A stretch of DNA of 64,000 bases from Thermoanaerobacterales bacterium (GCA_012840135.1 DUMA01000015.1:1-64000); one strand, 5' to 3'. Positions 8,372-17,860 are shown, numbered from the stretch's first letter. Notes: a model not told the origin generated them from the sequence alone. A program made the numbers and translations.

Positions 8372-8632
8372 TTTGATTCCAGTGTAAAAACCCATTGAAG
8401 GTGGTACGTGACGGCTAAAGGCACCATATAGTGAGGTTTAGCCGCTCTTAAGTCCGGAACAAGCGGAGCAGGGGCGGCATGCAAGGATGCATGCCGGCCG
8501 GCACCTGAGGCAGGACGCCGAATTGCCGGTTTACCCTGCGAAGCGTAGGGCCGGACTCTAGAGCGGCTTACCGAACGATCAGGTGCCAGGGCCGTCACTA
8601 CCACCGAGATGACTTTTTACACCAAAATCAAT
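8372..8632. repeat. MITE-like element: very long hairpin with terminal inverted repeats
   Basis: This gene-free stretch folds on itself. Terminal inverted repeats GTGTAAAAA/TTTTTACAC (8382-8390 and 8614-8622), extended outwards imperfectly by GATTYYR, are followed inwards by GGTGGTA/TACCACC, GTGACGGC/GCCGTCAC and GGCACC/GGTGCC. An inner GTCCGG/CCGGAC arm and a CGGCATGCA/TGCATGCCG hairpin lie within. It is much richer in GC than its flanks and encodes no credible protein. A related core, GCCGCTCTTAAGT, recurs at 33205-33382. I infer a small non-autonomous mobile or structured-RNA element. The rest of the interval 8169-8862 holds no gene I can support. Confidence 0.6.
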
Positions 8633-8862
8633 TTTATTCTATAACAGAAAGAAGGGTGGAATTAATAAACAAAAAGCGAATTTAGACGTACAAAATAACT
8701 TTCCTTGTATTAGATAAGGATGGTTAAAATCAAAATTCAATCACTGTCCGCATTAATCATACTATAGGCAGGCTCAAAAATCAAGGAAATACAAAACATT
8801 GGAGTCAAATATTCTCGGTTTCATGTTCGGTTTAATTTTTCATGTTAAGGAGGTTGCTTTAA

Positions 8863-10095
8863 GTGGAGGCTTTTGTCGATTTTGTAAGCAAGTATTTGGT
8901 TCCGCCACTTACCAGGTTCGGGGAAGAGAAGCACATGAAGGGAATCCGCAACGGCATTGTGGTTACCATACCTTTCACCATCGTGGGGAGTATTTTTTTG
9001 ATCCTTGCATTTTTGCCCATACCGGGCTGGAGCAATATCGTGGAACCTTTCAAATCCCGGCTTCTGGTGCCTGTAAGCGTGACATTCGACGTCTTGTCCG
9101 TGATTGCAGTGATAGGCATTGGATATAATCTGGCGAAGGAATACGGCCAGGATGAGGTAATGGGCGCCATCATGTCGCTGGTAAGCTTCTTTATCCTTCA
9201 AGTGACCCCAGACTATACCCTGGATACCGGTTATTTCGGGGCAAAGGGGCTTTTTACCGCGATTATAGTTTCCGTATTCTGCATAGAAGTGCAAAAATTC
9301 TTTGTAAGAAGGAACATTATTATAAAAATGCCGGAAAACGTTCCCCCGGCCATCGCCGCCTCTTTCCAGGGGCTGTTGCCGCTTTCCTTTATTATAGTGG
9401 TGCTTTGGTTTGTCAGAGTGGTGTTGAATTTTAATCTGAATGACTTTATCAATTTGATTTTCAGACCTCTGGTTTTTGCGCTGAATACTCTGCCGGGCAT
9501 CCTCTTTTGCCAGTTTATCAGGGCGTTGCTGTGGTGTGTGGGGATACACGGCGGGGCCGTGCTTTCGCCCGTCATCGATCCCATATTCCTTCAGTTTCTT
9601 GCGGAAAATGCCAAAGCCTTTGTTGCCGGGCAGCCGATCCCATACATCACGGCGACTGGTTTTCTGGATGTGTTTGTTTTTGTCGGGGGAGGCGGCGCCA
9701 CATTGGGCCTCGTATTGTTTATGCTGAAATCCAGGGATAAAGGATTCAGGACTCTGGGGCGGGTTTCGCTGCCGTCGGCCCTGTTTGAAATAAACGAACC
9801 CGTGGTTTTCGGAGTGCCCATTGTTTTGAATCCTCTGATGATGGTGCCGTATATACTGGCAAGCATCATACTCCCGCTGTTTACATATATTCTCATGGCG
9901 CTGAATATCATCGGAAGGCCTGTGGCGGCTGTCCCATGGACAATGCCTCCGGTAATCAATCACTATCTGGTGACCGGCGGGGATTGGAGGGCCGCCGTTT
10001 GGGGGATTGTTGAGATCTTTATTTCCATGGCCATTTATTACCCCTTCTTCAGGACGATGGAAAACCAGCGCCTCAAGGAAGCCGATTATAACTGA
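8863..10095 (+). CDS. PTS lactose/cellobiose-family transporter subunit IIC
   Basis: 410-residue membrane permease of the beta-glucoside/cellobiose PTS, moving the sugar across the membrane while IIB phosphorylates it. About ten hydrophobic helices are visible. Family landmarks include KYLVPPLTRFGEEKHMKGIRN at the start, AIIVSVFCIEVQKFFVRRN, the sugar-binding GIHGGAVLSPVID segment, and the FEINEPVVFGVPIVLNPLMM motif near residue 307. GTG is the start, with AAGGAGG nine bases upstream. It is followed by IIB, IIA and a GH4 hydrolase. No dedicated regulator is adjacent. Confidence 0.93.
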   Translation: MEAFVDFVSKYLVPPLTRFGEEKHMKGIRNGIVVTIPFTIVGSIFLILAFLPIPGWSNIVEPFKSRLLVPVSVTFDVLSVIAVIGIGYNLAKEYGQDEVMGAIMSLVSFFILQVTPDYTLDTGYFGAKGLFTAIIVSVFCIEVQKFFVRRNIIIKMPENVPPAIAASFQGLLPLSFIIVVLWFVRVVLNFNLNDFINLIFRPLVFALNTLPGILFCQFIRALLWCVGIHGGAVLSPVIDPIFLQFLAENAKAFVAGQPIPYITATGFLDVFVFVGGGGATLGLVLFMLKSRDKGFRTLGRVSLPSALFEINEPVVFGVPIVLNPLMMVPYILASIILPLFTYILMALNIIGRPVAAVPWTMPPVINHYLVTGGDWRAAVWGIVEIFISMAIYYPFFRTMENQRLKEADYN

Positions 10096-10107
10096 TGGGG
10101 GTTTTTT

Positions 10108-10140
10108 CCGGGCGGAGATATGATTTTGCTCTCCGCCCGG
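10108..10140 (+). other. Intercistronic hairpin between IIC and IIB
   Basis: A perfect 11-bp stem, CCGGGCGGAGA with TCTCCGCCCGG, without a following U-tract. More likely an mRNA processing or stability element than a terminator. Confidence 0.6.
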
Positions 10141-10171
10141 AGGATGATTTTATATTGAAAGGGGATTCAAG

Positions 10172-10483
10172 ATGAAGGTATTGCTTGCGTGCATCGCCGG
10201 CATGTCTACAAGCCTGCTGGTGGAAAAGATGAAGAAGGAAGTCAAGGCAAGAGGTCTTAATGATATTGAAATAAAGGCTGAGCCCATCGAAAATCTGGAT
10301 AGGGTCGTCGGCAAATACGATGTGATACTGTTGGGCCCGCAGGCGAGGTTCAAGGAAAAAGCCGTATCGGAATTGTGCAGAGCGCATTCAAAGAAATATG
10401 CCATCATTCCGCCTCAAGTTTACGGAACGGTGGATGGGGGCGAAACTTTGGAACTTGCTTTGAGATTGGCTGAGAAGGATTAG
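10172..10483 (+). CDS. PTS lactose/cellobiose-family subunit IIB
   Basis: 103 residues. The phosphorylated cysteine is Cys7 in LLACIAGMSTSLLVEKM, the family active-site loop. DVILLGPQARF near residue 50 and the C-terminal YGTVDGGETLELAL helix fit the class. It transfers phosphate from IIA to the incoming sugar. AAAGGGGATTC precedes the ATG. Confidence 0.93.
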   Translation: MKVLLACIAGMSTSLLVEKMKKEVKARGLNDIEIKAEPIENLDRVVGKYDVILLGPQARFKEKAVSELCRAHSKKYAIIPPQVYGTVDGGETLELALRLAEKD

Positions 10484-10491
10484 GTGATTTC

Positions 10492-10806
10492 ATGGATTAT
10501 GAGCAGATCGTGTTCAATATAATCATCTATGCCGGCAACGCCAGGGCGAAGGCCTACGAGGCATTGAGCGAAGCGAAAAAGGGAGATTTTATAAAGGCCG
10601 AAACTCTGATCAATGAAGCGGGGGATGAGATAATCAAAGCCCATGATATACAGAATGATTTGATAGCCCGAGAAGCGGGGGGCGACGGCATAAATACCAC
10701 TCTCCTGCTTGTCCATGCGGAAGACCATCTCATGAATGCCATCACAAGCAGGGATATCATCAAAGAAGTAATAGATCTGTACAAGAGAATACGGGAGAAT
10801 ATTTGA
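10492..10806 (+). CDS. PTS lactose/cellobiose-family subunit IIA
   Basis: 104 residues, three-helix IIA. The phosphoacceptor histidine is in LLLVHAEDHLMNAI near residue 76, with the trimer-core aspartate two residues further on. INEAGDEIIKAHDIQNDLI matches the helix-2 consensus. It lies nine bases after IIB. Confidence 0.93.
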   Translation: MDYEQIVFNIIIYAGNARAKAYEALSEAKKGDFIKAETLINEAGDEIIKAHDIQNDLIAREAGGDGINTTLLLVHAEDHLMNAITSRDIIKEVIDLYKRIRENI

Positions 10807-10861
10807 AATGGGCCGACATTTTTTCTGGAAAAATCCGATGAATTTATGGGAGGAAAGGGAA

Positions 10862-12136
10862 ATGACCGATTTAAAGATAGCGATTATCGGCGCCGGAAGC
10901 CCGTATACACCCGAACTGATAGAGGGCCTTGCCCGCTTCAAGGATGAACTGCCGGTCCGGGAGATAGCCCTGATGGATGTAGACGAAAGACGCCTGGAGA
11001 TAATGCTTGGGTTCTGCAGGCGCTTTGCGGAGCATCTCGGACTTAAAGTTGTATTCAAGGCCACAACCGATAGAAGGGAAGCCATCTTAGGCGCGGAATT
11101 TATCAACGCCCAGATCCGCGTGGGCGGCAATGCGGCAAGGGTGCTCGATGAAAAAATACCTTTGAAGTACGGCGTGATAGGGCAGGAGACAACGGGCGCC
11201 GGAGGCTTCATGAAAGCGCTCCGCACCATACCGGTAATGCTGGACATTGCAAGAGATGTGGAAAATTACAGTTCCGATGCGTGGATCATCAATTATACGA
11301 ATCCCACCGGCCTCGTTGCCGAAGCGGTGAGCAAATATACAGGGGCAAAAATAGCGGGCCTCTGCGCAGGAGGCATGAGGCCAAGGCTCAGAGTGGCAAA
11401 AGCGCTGGGGGTGGACCCCGAAAAGGTGAGGTACGATTATATCGGCTTGAACCACATGAATTTTGCTTTTAATTTCACGGTGGACGGAAGACCTTTAACT
11501 CAGGAGGAATTCGACAGGGCGGCGGGCGCTGTGGAAACGGTGGATGCAGAGCTTGTCAGAAAGCTGAAACTCATGCCCAGCTCTTATATGCAGTATTATT
11601 TCCACACATCGAGAAAATTAAAGGATTTTCAGCAGTCGCGGCATACCAGGGGAGAACAAGTTTTGATGCTGGAAAAAGAGATTTTCGAGGCTTATTCCGA
11701 TCCGCAGCGGCATACCAAGCCGGAAGCACTGGAAAAGAGGGGAGGAGGGGGTTACTCCGAAGTGGCCCTGGGCGTGATGAGGGCCATCCACAATGACGAA
11801 GACAAATGGATGGTTGTAAACGTGCCGAATAAAGGCGCTTTGAAAATACTGCCCGACGACGCAGTCATAGAAACCGGGTGTTTAATCAACAGATCCGGCA
11901 TAAAGCCTTTGGCGATCGGGGAAGTGCCGCCTGCCGTGTGGGGGCTCATATGCGCGGTGAAAAACTATGAACAGCTCGCCGTGGAGGCGGCCGTTAAGGG
12001 CGATAAAGACCTGGCTCTGTTTGCCCTGATGGCCCATCCCCTGGTGAGGGATTACGACATTGCGAAACCTTTATTGGAGGAACTTCTCGAAGCAAATAAG
12101 AAATACCTTCCGCAGTTTTTTAAGAACGATGCTTGA
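10862..12136 (+). CDS. Glycoside hydrolase family 4 phospho-glycosidase (probable 6-phospho-beta-glucosidase)
   Basis: About 424 residues from ATG 10862, which follows GGGAGGAAAGGGA; an ATG at 10808 has no site. GH4 enzymes use NAD and a divalent metal in a redox-assisted hydrolysis. The sequence shows the NAD loop IAIIGAGSPYTPELIEGL, TTGAGGFMKALRTIPV, WIINYTNPTGLVAEAV, the metal-Cys segment GLCAGGMRPRL and GLNHMNFAF. It sits directly after a cellobiose-type PTS, so the substrate should be a phosphorylated beta-glucoside made by that PTS. Exact sugar specificity is not readable. Confidence 0.9.
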   Translation: MTDLKIAIIGAGSPYTPELIEGLARFKDELPVREIALMDVDERRLEIMLGFCRRFAEHLGLKVVFKATTDRREAILGAEFINAQIRVGGNAARVLDEKIPLKYGVIGQETTGAGGFMKALRTIPVMLDIARDVENYSSDAWIINYTNPTGLVAEAVSKYTGAKIAGLCAGGMRPRLRVAKALGVDPEKVRYDYIGLNHMNFAFNFTVDGRPLTQEEFDRAAGAVETVDAELVRKLKLMPSSYMQYYFHTSRKLKDFQQSRHTRGEQVLMLEKEIFEAYSDPQRHTKPEALEKRGGGGYSEVALGVMRAIHNDEDKWMVVNVPNKGALKILPDDAVIETGCLINRSGIKPLAIGEVPPAVWGLICAVKNYEQLAVEAAVKGDKDLALFALMAHPLVRDYDIAKPLLEELLEANKKYLPQFFKNDA

Positions 12137-12239
12137 TCCTCTCCCGAAAATGCGATGCAGTATTTCCATTGTCTGTTTGTGATACATTTTGCATAATGAA
12201 TGTATAATTGTAAAAATCATAGCCTGGAGGTTTTATGTC

Positions 12240-13325
12240 GTGGCTGGTGATATGTGGGACAACATAATGGCTCAGAAGCCGGTATTAAAGAGTATTTTGG
12301 AAGATAAAGCCGGAATCGTTCAAAGAAGTGTCGGGAATATAGATCTGAACAAAACAAGCCGCATAATATTCACGGGTTCCGGCACCTCGTTCAATGCGGG
12401 CATTGCCGTGAGACATATGTATGAATCCTTATTGAAAAAGGAAATTTTTGTGGAATACCCGTATATGCTAAGAAATTACAGCGGTCTATTGAATGAAGTC
12501 GAGTCGAAAGCCGCTTTAATGATAGCCGTATCGCAGAGCGGAAGAAGTACGGGCACTTTGGAATGTGTGAAGAAAGCAAGAATTATGGGTATTGAAACTG
12601 CTGCCGTGACTGCAGATAAGGATAGCCCGCTAGCCGCAGCGTCAGATCATGTAATCGAGGTAATGTGCGGGGAGGAGCAGGCCGGGCCCAAGACCAAGGG
12701 GTATACAAGCACGATGTTGACTCTTCAATTAATGGCTCTATGTTTGGGCAAAAAGGCAGGTTTTATAGGTGAGAAAGAGTATTGCAATTATCTGGAGCAG
12801 ATATGGCGAATGATAGAAAACATAGACGATGTGATACAAAAAAGCCGGCAGTGGATCGATAAAAATATGGAATGGAAAAACGCAAAAAGCATATGTGTTA
12901 TAGGATATGGGCCCGGTTACGGGACGGCGCTGGAAGGGAGCCTGAAGATCCTTGAAACTTTCAGAAAGCCCGTACTGGCATACGATGTCGAAGAGTATAT
13001 CCATGGACCATACAATACTTTGGACGAAAACAGCTTTATGATATTCATAGACGCAAAACCTGGTGGCAGCCCGGAACTAAACAAACTTATGGATTTTGCA
13101 AAAAACATAACCAAAAATTTTCTGGTGATCGCTGCAGGTGACGGGAATGCTGCAGATATAACGCAAGAGCATATCATACCCATTCCGCCATGCGACGAGC
13201 TTGTATCGCCGCTTATAAGCATCGTGCCGTTCCAGGTCATCGCTTACAGACTTGCGAAATCCCGTGGAATAGAGCCGGAAACGCCAAGATACCCCGAATT
13301 TCATAAAATCATGGGTAGCAAATGA
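12240..13325 (+). CDS. Double SIS-domain protein (aminosugar/ketosamine isomerase or deglycase type)
   Basis: About 361 residues. Two SIS phosphosugar-binding folds are visible: GSGTSFNAGIAVRHMYESLL with SQSGRSTGTLECVKKARIMG in the first, and GYGPGYGTALEGSLKILE with EEYIHGPYNTLD in the second, the arrangement of GlmS C-termini and of AgaS/FrlB-like enzymes. No glutaminase domain is present. GTG 12240 is preferred because GGAGG lies nine bases before it; ATG 12252 is also possible. It follows the PTS/GH4 genes and may process an aminosugar- or amino-acid-conjugated phosphosugar. A separate promoter is possible in the 100-base gap. Confidence 0.82.
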   Translation: MAGDMWDNIMAQKPVLKSILEDKAGIVQRSVGNIDLNKTSRIIFTGSGTSFNAGIAVRHMYESLLKKEIFVEYPYMLRNYSGLLNEVESKAALMIAVSQSGRSTGTLECVKKARIMGIETAAVTADKDSPLAAASDHVIEVMCGEEQAGPKTKGYTSTMLTLQLMALCLGKKAGFIGEKEYCNYLEQIWRMIENIDDVIQKSRQWIDKNMEWKNAKSICVIGYGPGYGTALEGSLKILETFRKPVLAYDVEEYIHGPYNTLDENSFMIFIDAKPGGSPELNKLMDFAKNITKNFLVIAAGDGNAADITQEHIIPIPPCDELVSPLISIVPFQVIAYRLAKSRGIEPETPRYPEFHKIMGSK

Positions 13326-13421
13326 GACAAAATGGAGAGGGATACAAATCATTCATAATATTTAAAAAATAAATTTATTGTGATATCATAATTATTAAGC
13401 ATTGATCCACCTGTTGACATC

Positions 13422-13634
13422 TTGATAGGAGAAAAACTTGAATGTGAAGAAAAGCATTTAAAAGAAACATTATTGCACGTCGATGAAATAAAGCTTGAGT
13501 TTGGTGAAAAGTATAAGATGAATCTTGCGCTGCTGCAGCTTGTACTTGCCGCTCACAGGGATAACAGAATGGTACGTTGTGAAAAAGGCGGAGGCCCTGC
13601 AGTCAAGATGTTAAAGCTGATGGGTGTATTGTAA
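13422..13634 (+). CDS. Small hypothetical protein or gene remnant
   Basis: A 70-codon frame (TTG start) reading GEKLECEEKHLKETLLHVDE... ending GGGPAVKMLKLMGVL. The frame is open upstream to 13386 (SIDPPVDIL), so it may be the C-terminal piece of a decayed gene. There is no clear ribosome site. I do not recognise the family. Confidence 0.35.
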   Translation: MIGEKLECEEKHLKETLLHVDEIKLEFGEKYKMNLALLQLVLAAHRDNRMVRCEKGGGPAVKMLKLMGVL

Positions 13635-13722
13635 GTAATTTTTGCAAGTAAAATGATAAGGAGACACCAACGGCAGGATAAATGAGATGATTCTTGGTCT
13701 CCTGGATTATATGGTTAAAGAA

Positions 13723-13768
13723 AAACCGGGTAAATTGTTGAGAAATCAACAGGTATACCTGGTTTTTT
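13723..13768 (+). terminator. Rho-independent terminator before the germination operon
   Basis: AAACCGGGTA pairs with TACCTGGTTT (one G-U), enclosing a second hairpin TTGTTGA/TCAACAG, and a T run follows. Confidence 0.85.
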
Positions 13769-13822
13769 ATTGGGAAAAAATATTAAAAAAGCGACGCATT
13801 AAAAATTAAAGCTGGTGATAAT

Positions 13823-15454
13823 TTGTATGGTTTTCGCATTTTTAATATATTTAAAAAATCGACAAAGAGTAGAAACAACAAGCGAGAAGACGGTTTGACC
13901 CAATCAACAGGCGGGGTAAGTTCGATGGAGTTATTAGAAAACCAGGTCTTAAAAAAAGACTTGGAAAATAACATAAAGCTGATAAAAATCATATTAGACA
14001 AATGCAGTGATGTAATTTACCGTGAGTTTGTTTTTGCCCAAAATGAACAGATTAAATTAGCGCTTATATATACCGACGGCCTGGCGGACAAAGGGCAGGT
14101 CAGTGACCAGATAATGCGCGCCCTGGCCCTGGAGGTGCCGATGGCCGTGCCGGGCCGTGTGATTACCAAAGCACAGGCTCTGGAATTCATTAAAGAGCGG
14201 GGCCTGTGCATACACCAGATTAAGGAAACGAATAAAGTGGGCGAAGTGGTCCATGCGATCCTGTCGGGAGACACCGTTTTGCTGGTGGACGGCCACGATA
14301 CCGCCATAATCAACGGGGCCAGGGGCTGGGAGTCGCGTCCCATAACCGATCCGGAGGCCGAACCGACAGTGCGGGGGCCCAGGGAGTCTTTTGTGGAATC
14401 TATTCGTGTCAATACTTCGCTCCTGCGGAGGAAAATAAAAAGCCCGAAGCTAAAAATAGAGTCTTTTCGAATTGGGCGGTTATCGGCCACCGACGTTGCA
14501 ATAGCTTATATAGATGGAGTGGCAAATGATCAGGTAGTAAAAGAAGTAAAAAAAAGGCTCGAAAGAATAAAAATTGACGCCATCCTGGAGACGGGTTACA
14601 TAGAAGAATTGATAGAAGATGAACCGTGGAGCCCTTTCCCCACAATCAATCATACCGAAAAGCCGGATCGTGTGGCGGCAATGCTTTTGGAGGGGCGGGT
14701 AGCAATTTTTGTCGACGGGACTCCGTTTGTGCTGACTGTACCAAGTCTTTTAGTGGAGTTTCTCCATGCTTCCGAGGATTACTATGAAAGATTTATCTTC
14801 ACTTCTGCGGTGAGGGTCATTCGGTATCTAGCAGCCTTTGCTTCACTTATACTTCCCTCGCTTTATATCGCCATAGTCAGTTACCATCACGAACTGCTGC
14901 CTACGGCGCTTCTGCTGAGTGTTGCCGCACAGCGCGAAAGAGTGCCTTATCCGGCATTTTTTGAAGTCTTTTCGATGGAGTTAGTATTTGAAGTGCTCCG
15001 CGAAGCCGGTATACGCCTGCCCAGGCCCATTGGCCAGGCCATAAGCATAGTCGGTGCCCTGGTCCTGGGCGATTCTGCCGTAAGGGCCGGTTTTGTGGCG
15101 GAGGCAACAATTATAGTGGTGGCGTTTACTGGAATATCGTCATTTACGTTTCATTACAGCGCCAGCATTTCTTTTCGTCTGCTCCGGTTTTTTCTGATGA
15201 TACTTTCCGGAACTCTGGGACTTTTCGGACTGACCGCGGGCGTTTCCGCTATATGTATTCACCTGTGCGGCCTGCGTTCCTTTGGAGTGCCGTATCTATC
15301 GCCGGTGGTCCCCACGGCATATTCCGACTTAAAAGATGTGGTCCTGAGGGCCCCCTGGTGGGCGATGCTCACAAATCCGCGATCTGTCCTGGGAAACAAT
15401 AAAAAGAGGGAAGCATACGGTCTGAAACCGACGCCGCCGGAAAGCGGGAAATAA
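13823..15454 (+). CDS. Spore germination protein, GerA family (A subunit)
   Basis: 543 residues. A long N-terminal cytosolic domain (residues ~35-310) is followed by about five to six membrane helices in the region 330-500. Landmarks of the GerAA/GerKA family: DGLADKGQVSDQIMRALAL, GDTVLLVDGHDTAIINGARGW, TVRGPRESFVESIRVNTSLL, EGRVAIFVDGTPFVLTVP, RVPYPAFFEVFSMELVFEVLREAG and PRPIGQAISIVGALVLGDSAV. With B and C subunits it forms the inner-membrane nutrient receptor of the dormant spore. The TTG start is uncertain; ATG 13925 gives a shorter protein. Confidence 0.95.
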   Translation: MYGFRIFNIFKKSTKSRNNKREDGLTQSTGGVSSMELLENQVLKKDLENNIKLIKIILDKCSDVIYREFVFAQNEQIKLALIYTDGLADKGQVSDQIMRALALEVPMAVPGRVITKAQALEFIKERGLCIHQIKETNKVGEVVHAILSGDTVLLVDGHDTAIINGARGWESRPITDPEAEPTVRGPRESFVESIRVNTSLLRRKIKSPKLKIESFRIGRLSATDVAIAYIDGVANDQVVKEVKKRLERIKIDAILETGYIEELIEDEPWSPFPTINHTEKPDRVAAMLLEGRVAIFVDGTPFVLTVPSLLVEFLHASEDYYERFIFTSAVRVIRYLAAFASLILPSLYIAIVSYHHELLPTALLLSVAAQRERVPYPAFFEVFSMELVFEVLREAGIRLPRPIGQAISIVGALVLGDSAVRAGFVAEATIIVVAFTGISSFTFHYSASISFRLLRFFLMILSGTLGLFGLTAGVSAICIHLCGLRSFGVPYLSPVVPTAYSDLKDVVLRAPWWAMLTNPRSVLGNNKKREAYGLKPTPPESGK

Positions 15455-15473
15455 TGAGAAAAGGTGGCTTTTT

Positions 15474-16568
15474 ATGCTGGAAAAAGAAATAATTGATGAT
15501 AAACAGGCGGTTTTACTGATAATCAATATGATTCTGCCCACCGCCCTATTAAGCCTGCCGGCGATAACGATAAGTATTGCAAAAAGGGATGCGTGGATTT
15601 CAGCAGTTCTTGCGACGGGTGTAGGCTTGATGTTCGGGCGGCTTGTATCCTCGCTTGTCATGAATTTTCCCGGAAAGACTTTCTTTGAGTTTTCGGAAGA
15701 AATTTTGGGCCGCTTTTTTGGGAAAATTGTGGGGATATTTTTTATATGGTGGCTGATTCATAGCTGCAGTGAAATTGTCAGGGAATACGGAGAGTTTCTT
15801 TCCACCGCCATTATGCCGGATACCCCGATAACGGTCTTTCTTGTGGTGTCCGCAATCATATCAGCATATGCCGTAAAGAGCGGTTTTGAAGTTCTGGCAC
15901 GATTCAATTTGTTATTTGCAGTTTTAATGGGGGTGTTTGTGCTGGTGTTTGCCATCTCTTTTCTGAATGTAAAATTCACCAGATTGCTGCCTATGTTTGA
16001 TACGGCGATGACTGACATATTAAAGGGGACATTGGTGCCCCTGAGCTGGATGGGAGAAGTGGTCGTGTTTTCCGCCTTTTCGCCTGTTCTGAAAAACTGC
16101 CGCAGCGTTGTGCGAATAACAGATATGTCAATATTATTAGTAGGGTTGCATTTTTTTATAGGCATTGTAGGCGTGCTCATGATTTTTGGACCCGAGGTGG
16201 GGTCGGCCATGATGTATCCGGTCTTTAACCAGGTCCGCATGATATCGCTGGCAAGTTTTATCGAAAGGCTCGATTACATCATTTTTATGTCGTGGGTGAT
16301 CGGAGGCTTTATAAAGATTGGGATTTTTTACTTCGCGGCTGTTATAGGGGTTTCCTGGATGTTCGGGCTCTCCGACTACCGGCCCATTGTTTTTCCGGTT
16401 GGAATTATCATAGTTGCTCTATCGGTCCTGATCCATGAAGGAATAGTGAATCAGCTTGATTTTCTAATGAATACCTGGCCTTTCTATTCTATAATTATTT
16501 TCGAAACGGGTATTCCGCTTCTGCTCTGGCTGGTATCGCAGATTAAAAATCGGAGGCATAGCGCTTGA
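15474..16568 (+). CDS. Spore germination protein, GerB family (B subunit)
   Basis: 364-residue polytopic membrane protein of the APC-like GerAB class, with about ten helices. The N-terminus IIDDKQAVLLIINMILPTAL and the DYRPIVFPVGIIIVALSVLIHE segment near residue 305 match the family. GerB subunits bind the germinant. Start ATG 15474, 20 bases after the A subunit. Confidence 0.94.
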   Translation: MLEKEIIDDKQAVLLIINMILPTALLSLPAITISIAKRDAWISAVLATGVGLMFGRLVSSLVMNFPGKTFFEFSEEILGRFFGKIVGIFFIWWLIHSCSEIVREYGEFLSTAIMPDTPITVFLVVSAIISAYAVKSGFEVLARFNLLFAVLMGVFVLVFAISFLNVKFTRLLPMFDTAMTDILKGTLVPLSWMGEVVVFSAFSPVLKNCRSVVRITDMSILLVGLHFFIGIVGVLMIFGPEVGSAMMYPVFNQVRMISLASFIERLDYIIFMSWVIGGFIKIGIFYFAAVIGVSWMFGLSDYRPIVFPVGIIIVALSVLIHEGIVNQLDFLMNTWPFYSIIIFETGIPLLLWLVSQIKNRRHSA

Positions 16569-17755
16569 AAAAAAAGATTGCACCAATAATTTGGATGATA
16601 ATAATAGCGACCATTCTGTCAGGCTGCTGGAGCCGGAAGGAGTTAAACGAGGTGGCCATCGTCCTTGGCACGGGAATAGATTTGAATAAAGAAGGCCACA
16701 TTAGGCTGACCGTTCAGGTGGCGGTGCCGACGGCCTTCGCTACGGGAGAAGAAGGCAAAGGTGGCCAGAAAGAGGCGGCAAGTATGGAAGTTTCCGCTGA
16801 CGGGGCGACAATAGAAGAAGCGGAGCGGCACCTTGCCATGAAAATACCCCGGGAGATATACTGGGGGCACTGTGTCGCTTTGATAATAGGCGAAAATATG
16901 GCCAAAAAGGGAGTTCGAATGATTACGGATTTTTTTGAGCGGGACAGGGAACCGCGGGAGACCATGTGGGTGATGGTGGCGAAAGGAACGGCGGAGGACT
17001 TTTTAAAAACAAGTTCAATACTTGAAAAAACATCTTCCCAGGCTGTGGGGCTTCTTACAAGGATGAAGACCGGTTATTCGGTAAAATTGATGGATTTTAC
17101 CGAAATGCTTGCGGAGGATGGAATTCAACCGGCTGTAACGGGGGTCAGAGTAATTAATGAAAATCATGTGACGGGCGAATCTCAGCACAGCGGCGCAGAA
17201 AATAAAAGGCGCGTGGAAATTTCAGGCACGGCTTTGTTCAGGGAAGACAGGCTTGTGGGCTGGCTGGAGGCCGACGAGACGAGGGGTCTTTTATGGCTGA
17301 AAGGCGAACCGGTAGAAGGAGTGATAACCGTTCCGACTCCTGAAGAGCCGAATAAAATGGTTTCCATAAAGATAAAGCGCGGTAGCACTAAGATATATGC
17401 TGGGCATATAAATGATGCTCCTTATTTTACGGTAAAGATAAGGGTTGAAGGCGACATGATTGAACAGCAGGGCAGGGAAAATCTGGCAACACCTGAAAGG
17501 ATGAACGCCCTGGAAGAGAAGATGGCTTATGAAATAAGAAAAAGGGTGGAATTGGCCCTGTACAGGGCACGAAATATCTATGGAGTCGATGTGTTCGGAT
17601 TTGGACAGGTTTATCACAGAAGATTCAAAAGTGAATGGAGGAATATAAAGGACAGCTGGGACGATATATTCAGACAGGCAAAAGTGGACATCCAGGTGGA
17701 AGCTCATATTAGAGAAATAGGTCTTCTTACAAGAAGGCCGGGGACTGAGAAGTAA
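16565..17755 (+). CDS. Spore germination lipoprotein, GerC family (C subunit)
   Basis: 396 residues. A lipobox, ILSGCWS (Cys near 21), follows a hydrophobic N-terminus and then the hallmark RKELNEVAIVLGTGIDL. GATIEEAERHLAMKIPREIYWGH and the C-terminal segment near GVDVFGFGQVYHRRFKSEWR are typical GerAC sequence. The TTG start overlaps the B-subunit stop and is preceded by CGGAGGC. It anchors on the outer face of the spore inner membrane. Confidence 0.94.
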   Translation: MKKKIAPIIWMIIIATILSGCWSRKELNEVAIVLGTGIDLNKEGHIRLTVQVAVPTAFATGEEGKGGQKEAASMEVSADGATIEEAERHLAMKIPREIYWGHCVALIIGENMAKKGVRMITDFFERDREPRETMWVMVAKGTAEDFLKTSSILEKTSSQAVGLLTRMKTGYSVKLMDFTEMLAEDGIQPAVTGVRVINENHVTGESQHSGAENKRRVEISGTALFREDRLVGWLEADETRGLLWLKGEPVEGVITVPTPEEPNKMVSIKIKRGSTKIYAGHINDAPYFTVKIRVEGDMIEQQGRENLATPERMNALEEKMAYEIRKRVELALYRARNIYGVDVFGFGQVYHRRFKSEWRNIKDSWDDIFRQAKVDIQVEAHIREIGLLTRRPGTEK

Positions 17756-17762
17756 TTTATAA

Positions 17763-17835
17763 TGATTATGGTGTAGAAAATCACTTGCCTGCCGGAGATA
17801 GCCCGGCAGCGGGTTTAGCTCCTAAACCATAATCA
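17763..17835. repeat. Intercistronic inverted repeat in the germination operon
   Basis: TGATTATGGT (17763-17772) pairs with ACCATAATCA (17826-17835) and encloses CTGCCGG/CCGGCAG (17789-17795 and 17803-17809). It fills the gap between the C-subunit gene and the small D-type gene. There is no U-tract; it may be an mRNA stability or attenuation element, or a small dispersed repeat. Confidence 0.6.
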
Positions 17836-17860
17836 ATAATGTGTGGAAGGAGGGTGTGCT

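Noticed and set aside
8372-8632. Group II intron, tRNA cluster or CRISPR array in the GC-rich gap
   Set aside because: No catalytic domain V pattern, no cloverleaf and no regularly spaced repeats; the nested inverted repeats explain the structure.
8845-9963. Long minus-strand open frame of 372 codons opposite the PTS IIC gene
   Set aside because: Its product is rich in H, Q, R and Y with no family pattern; it is an antisense shadow of a well-supported membrane protein gene.
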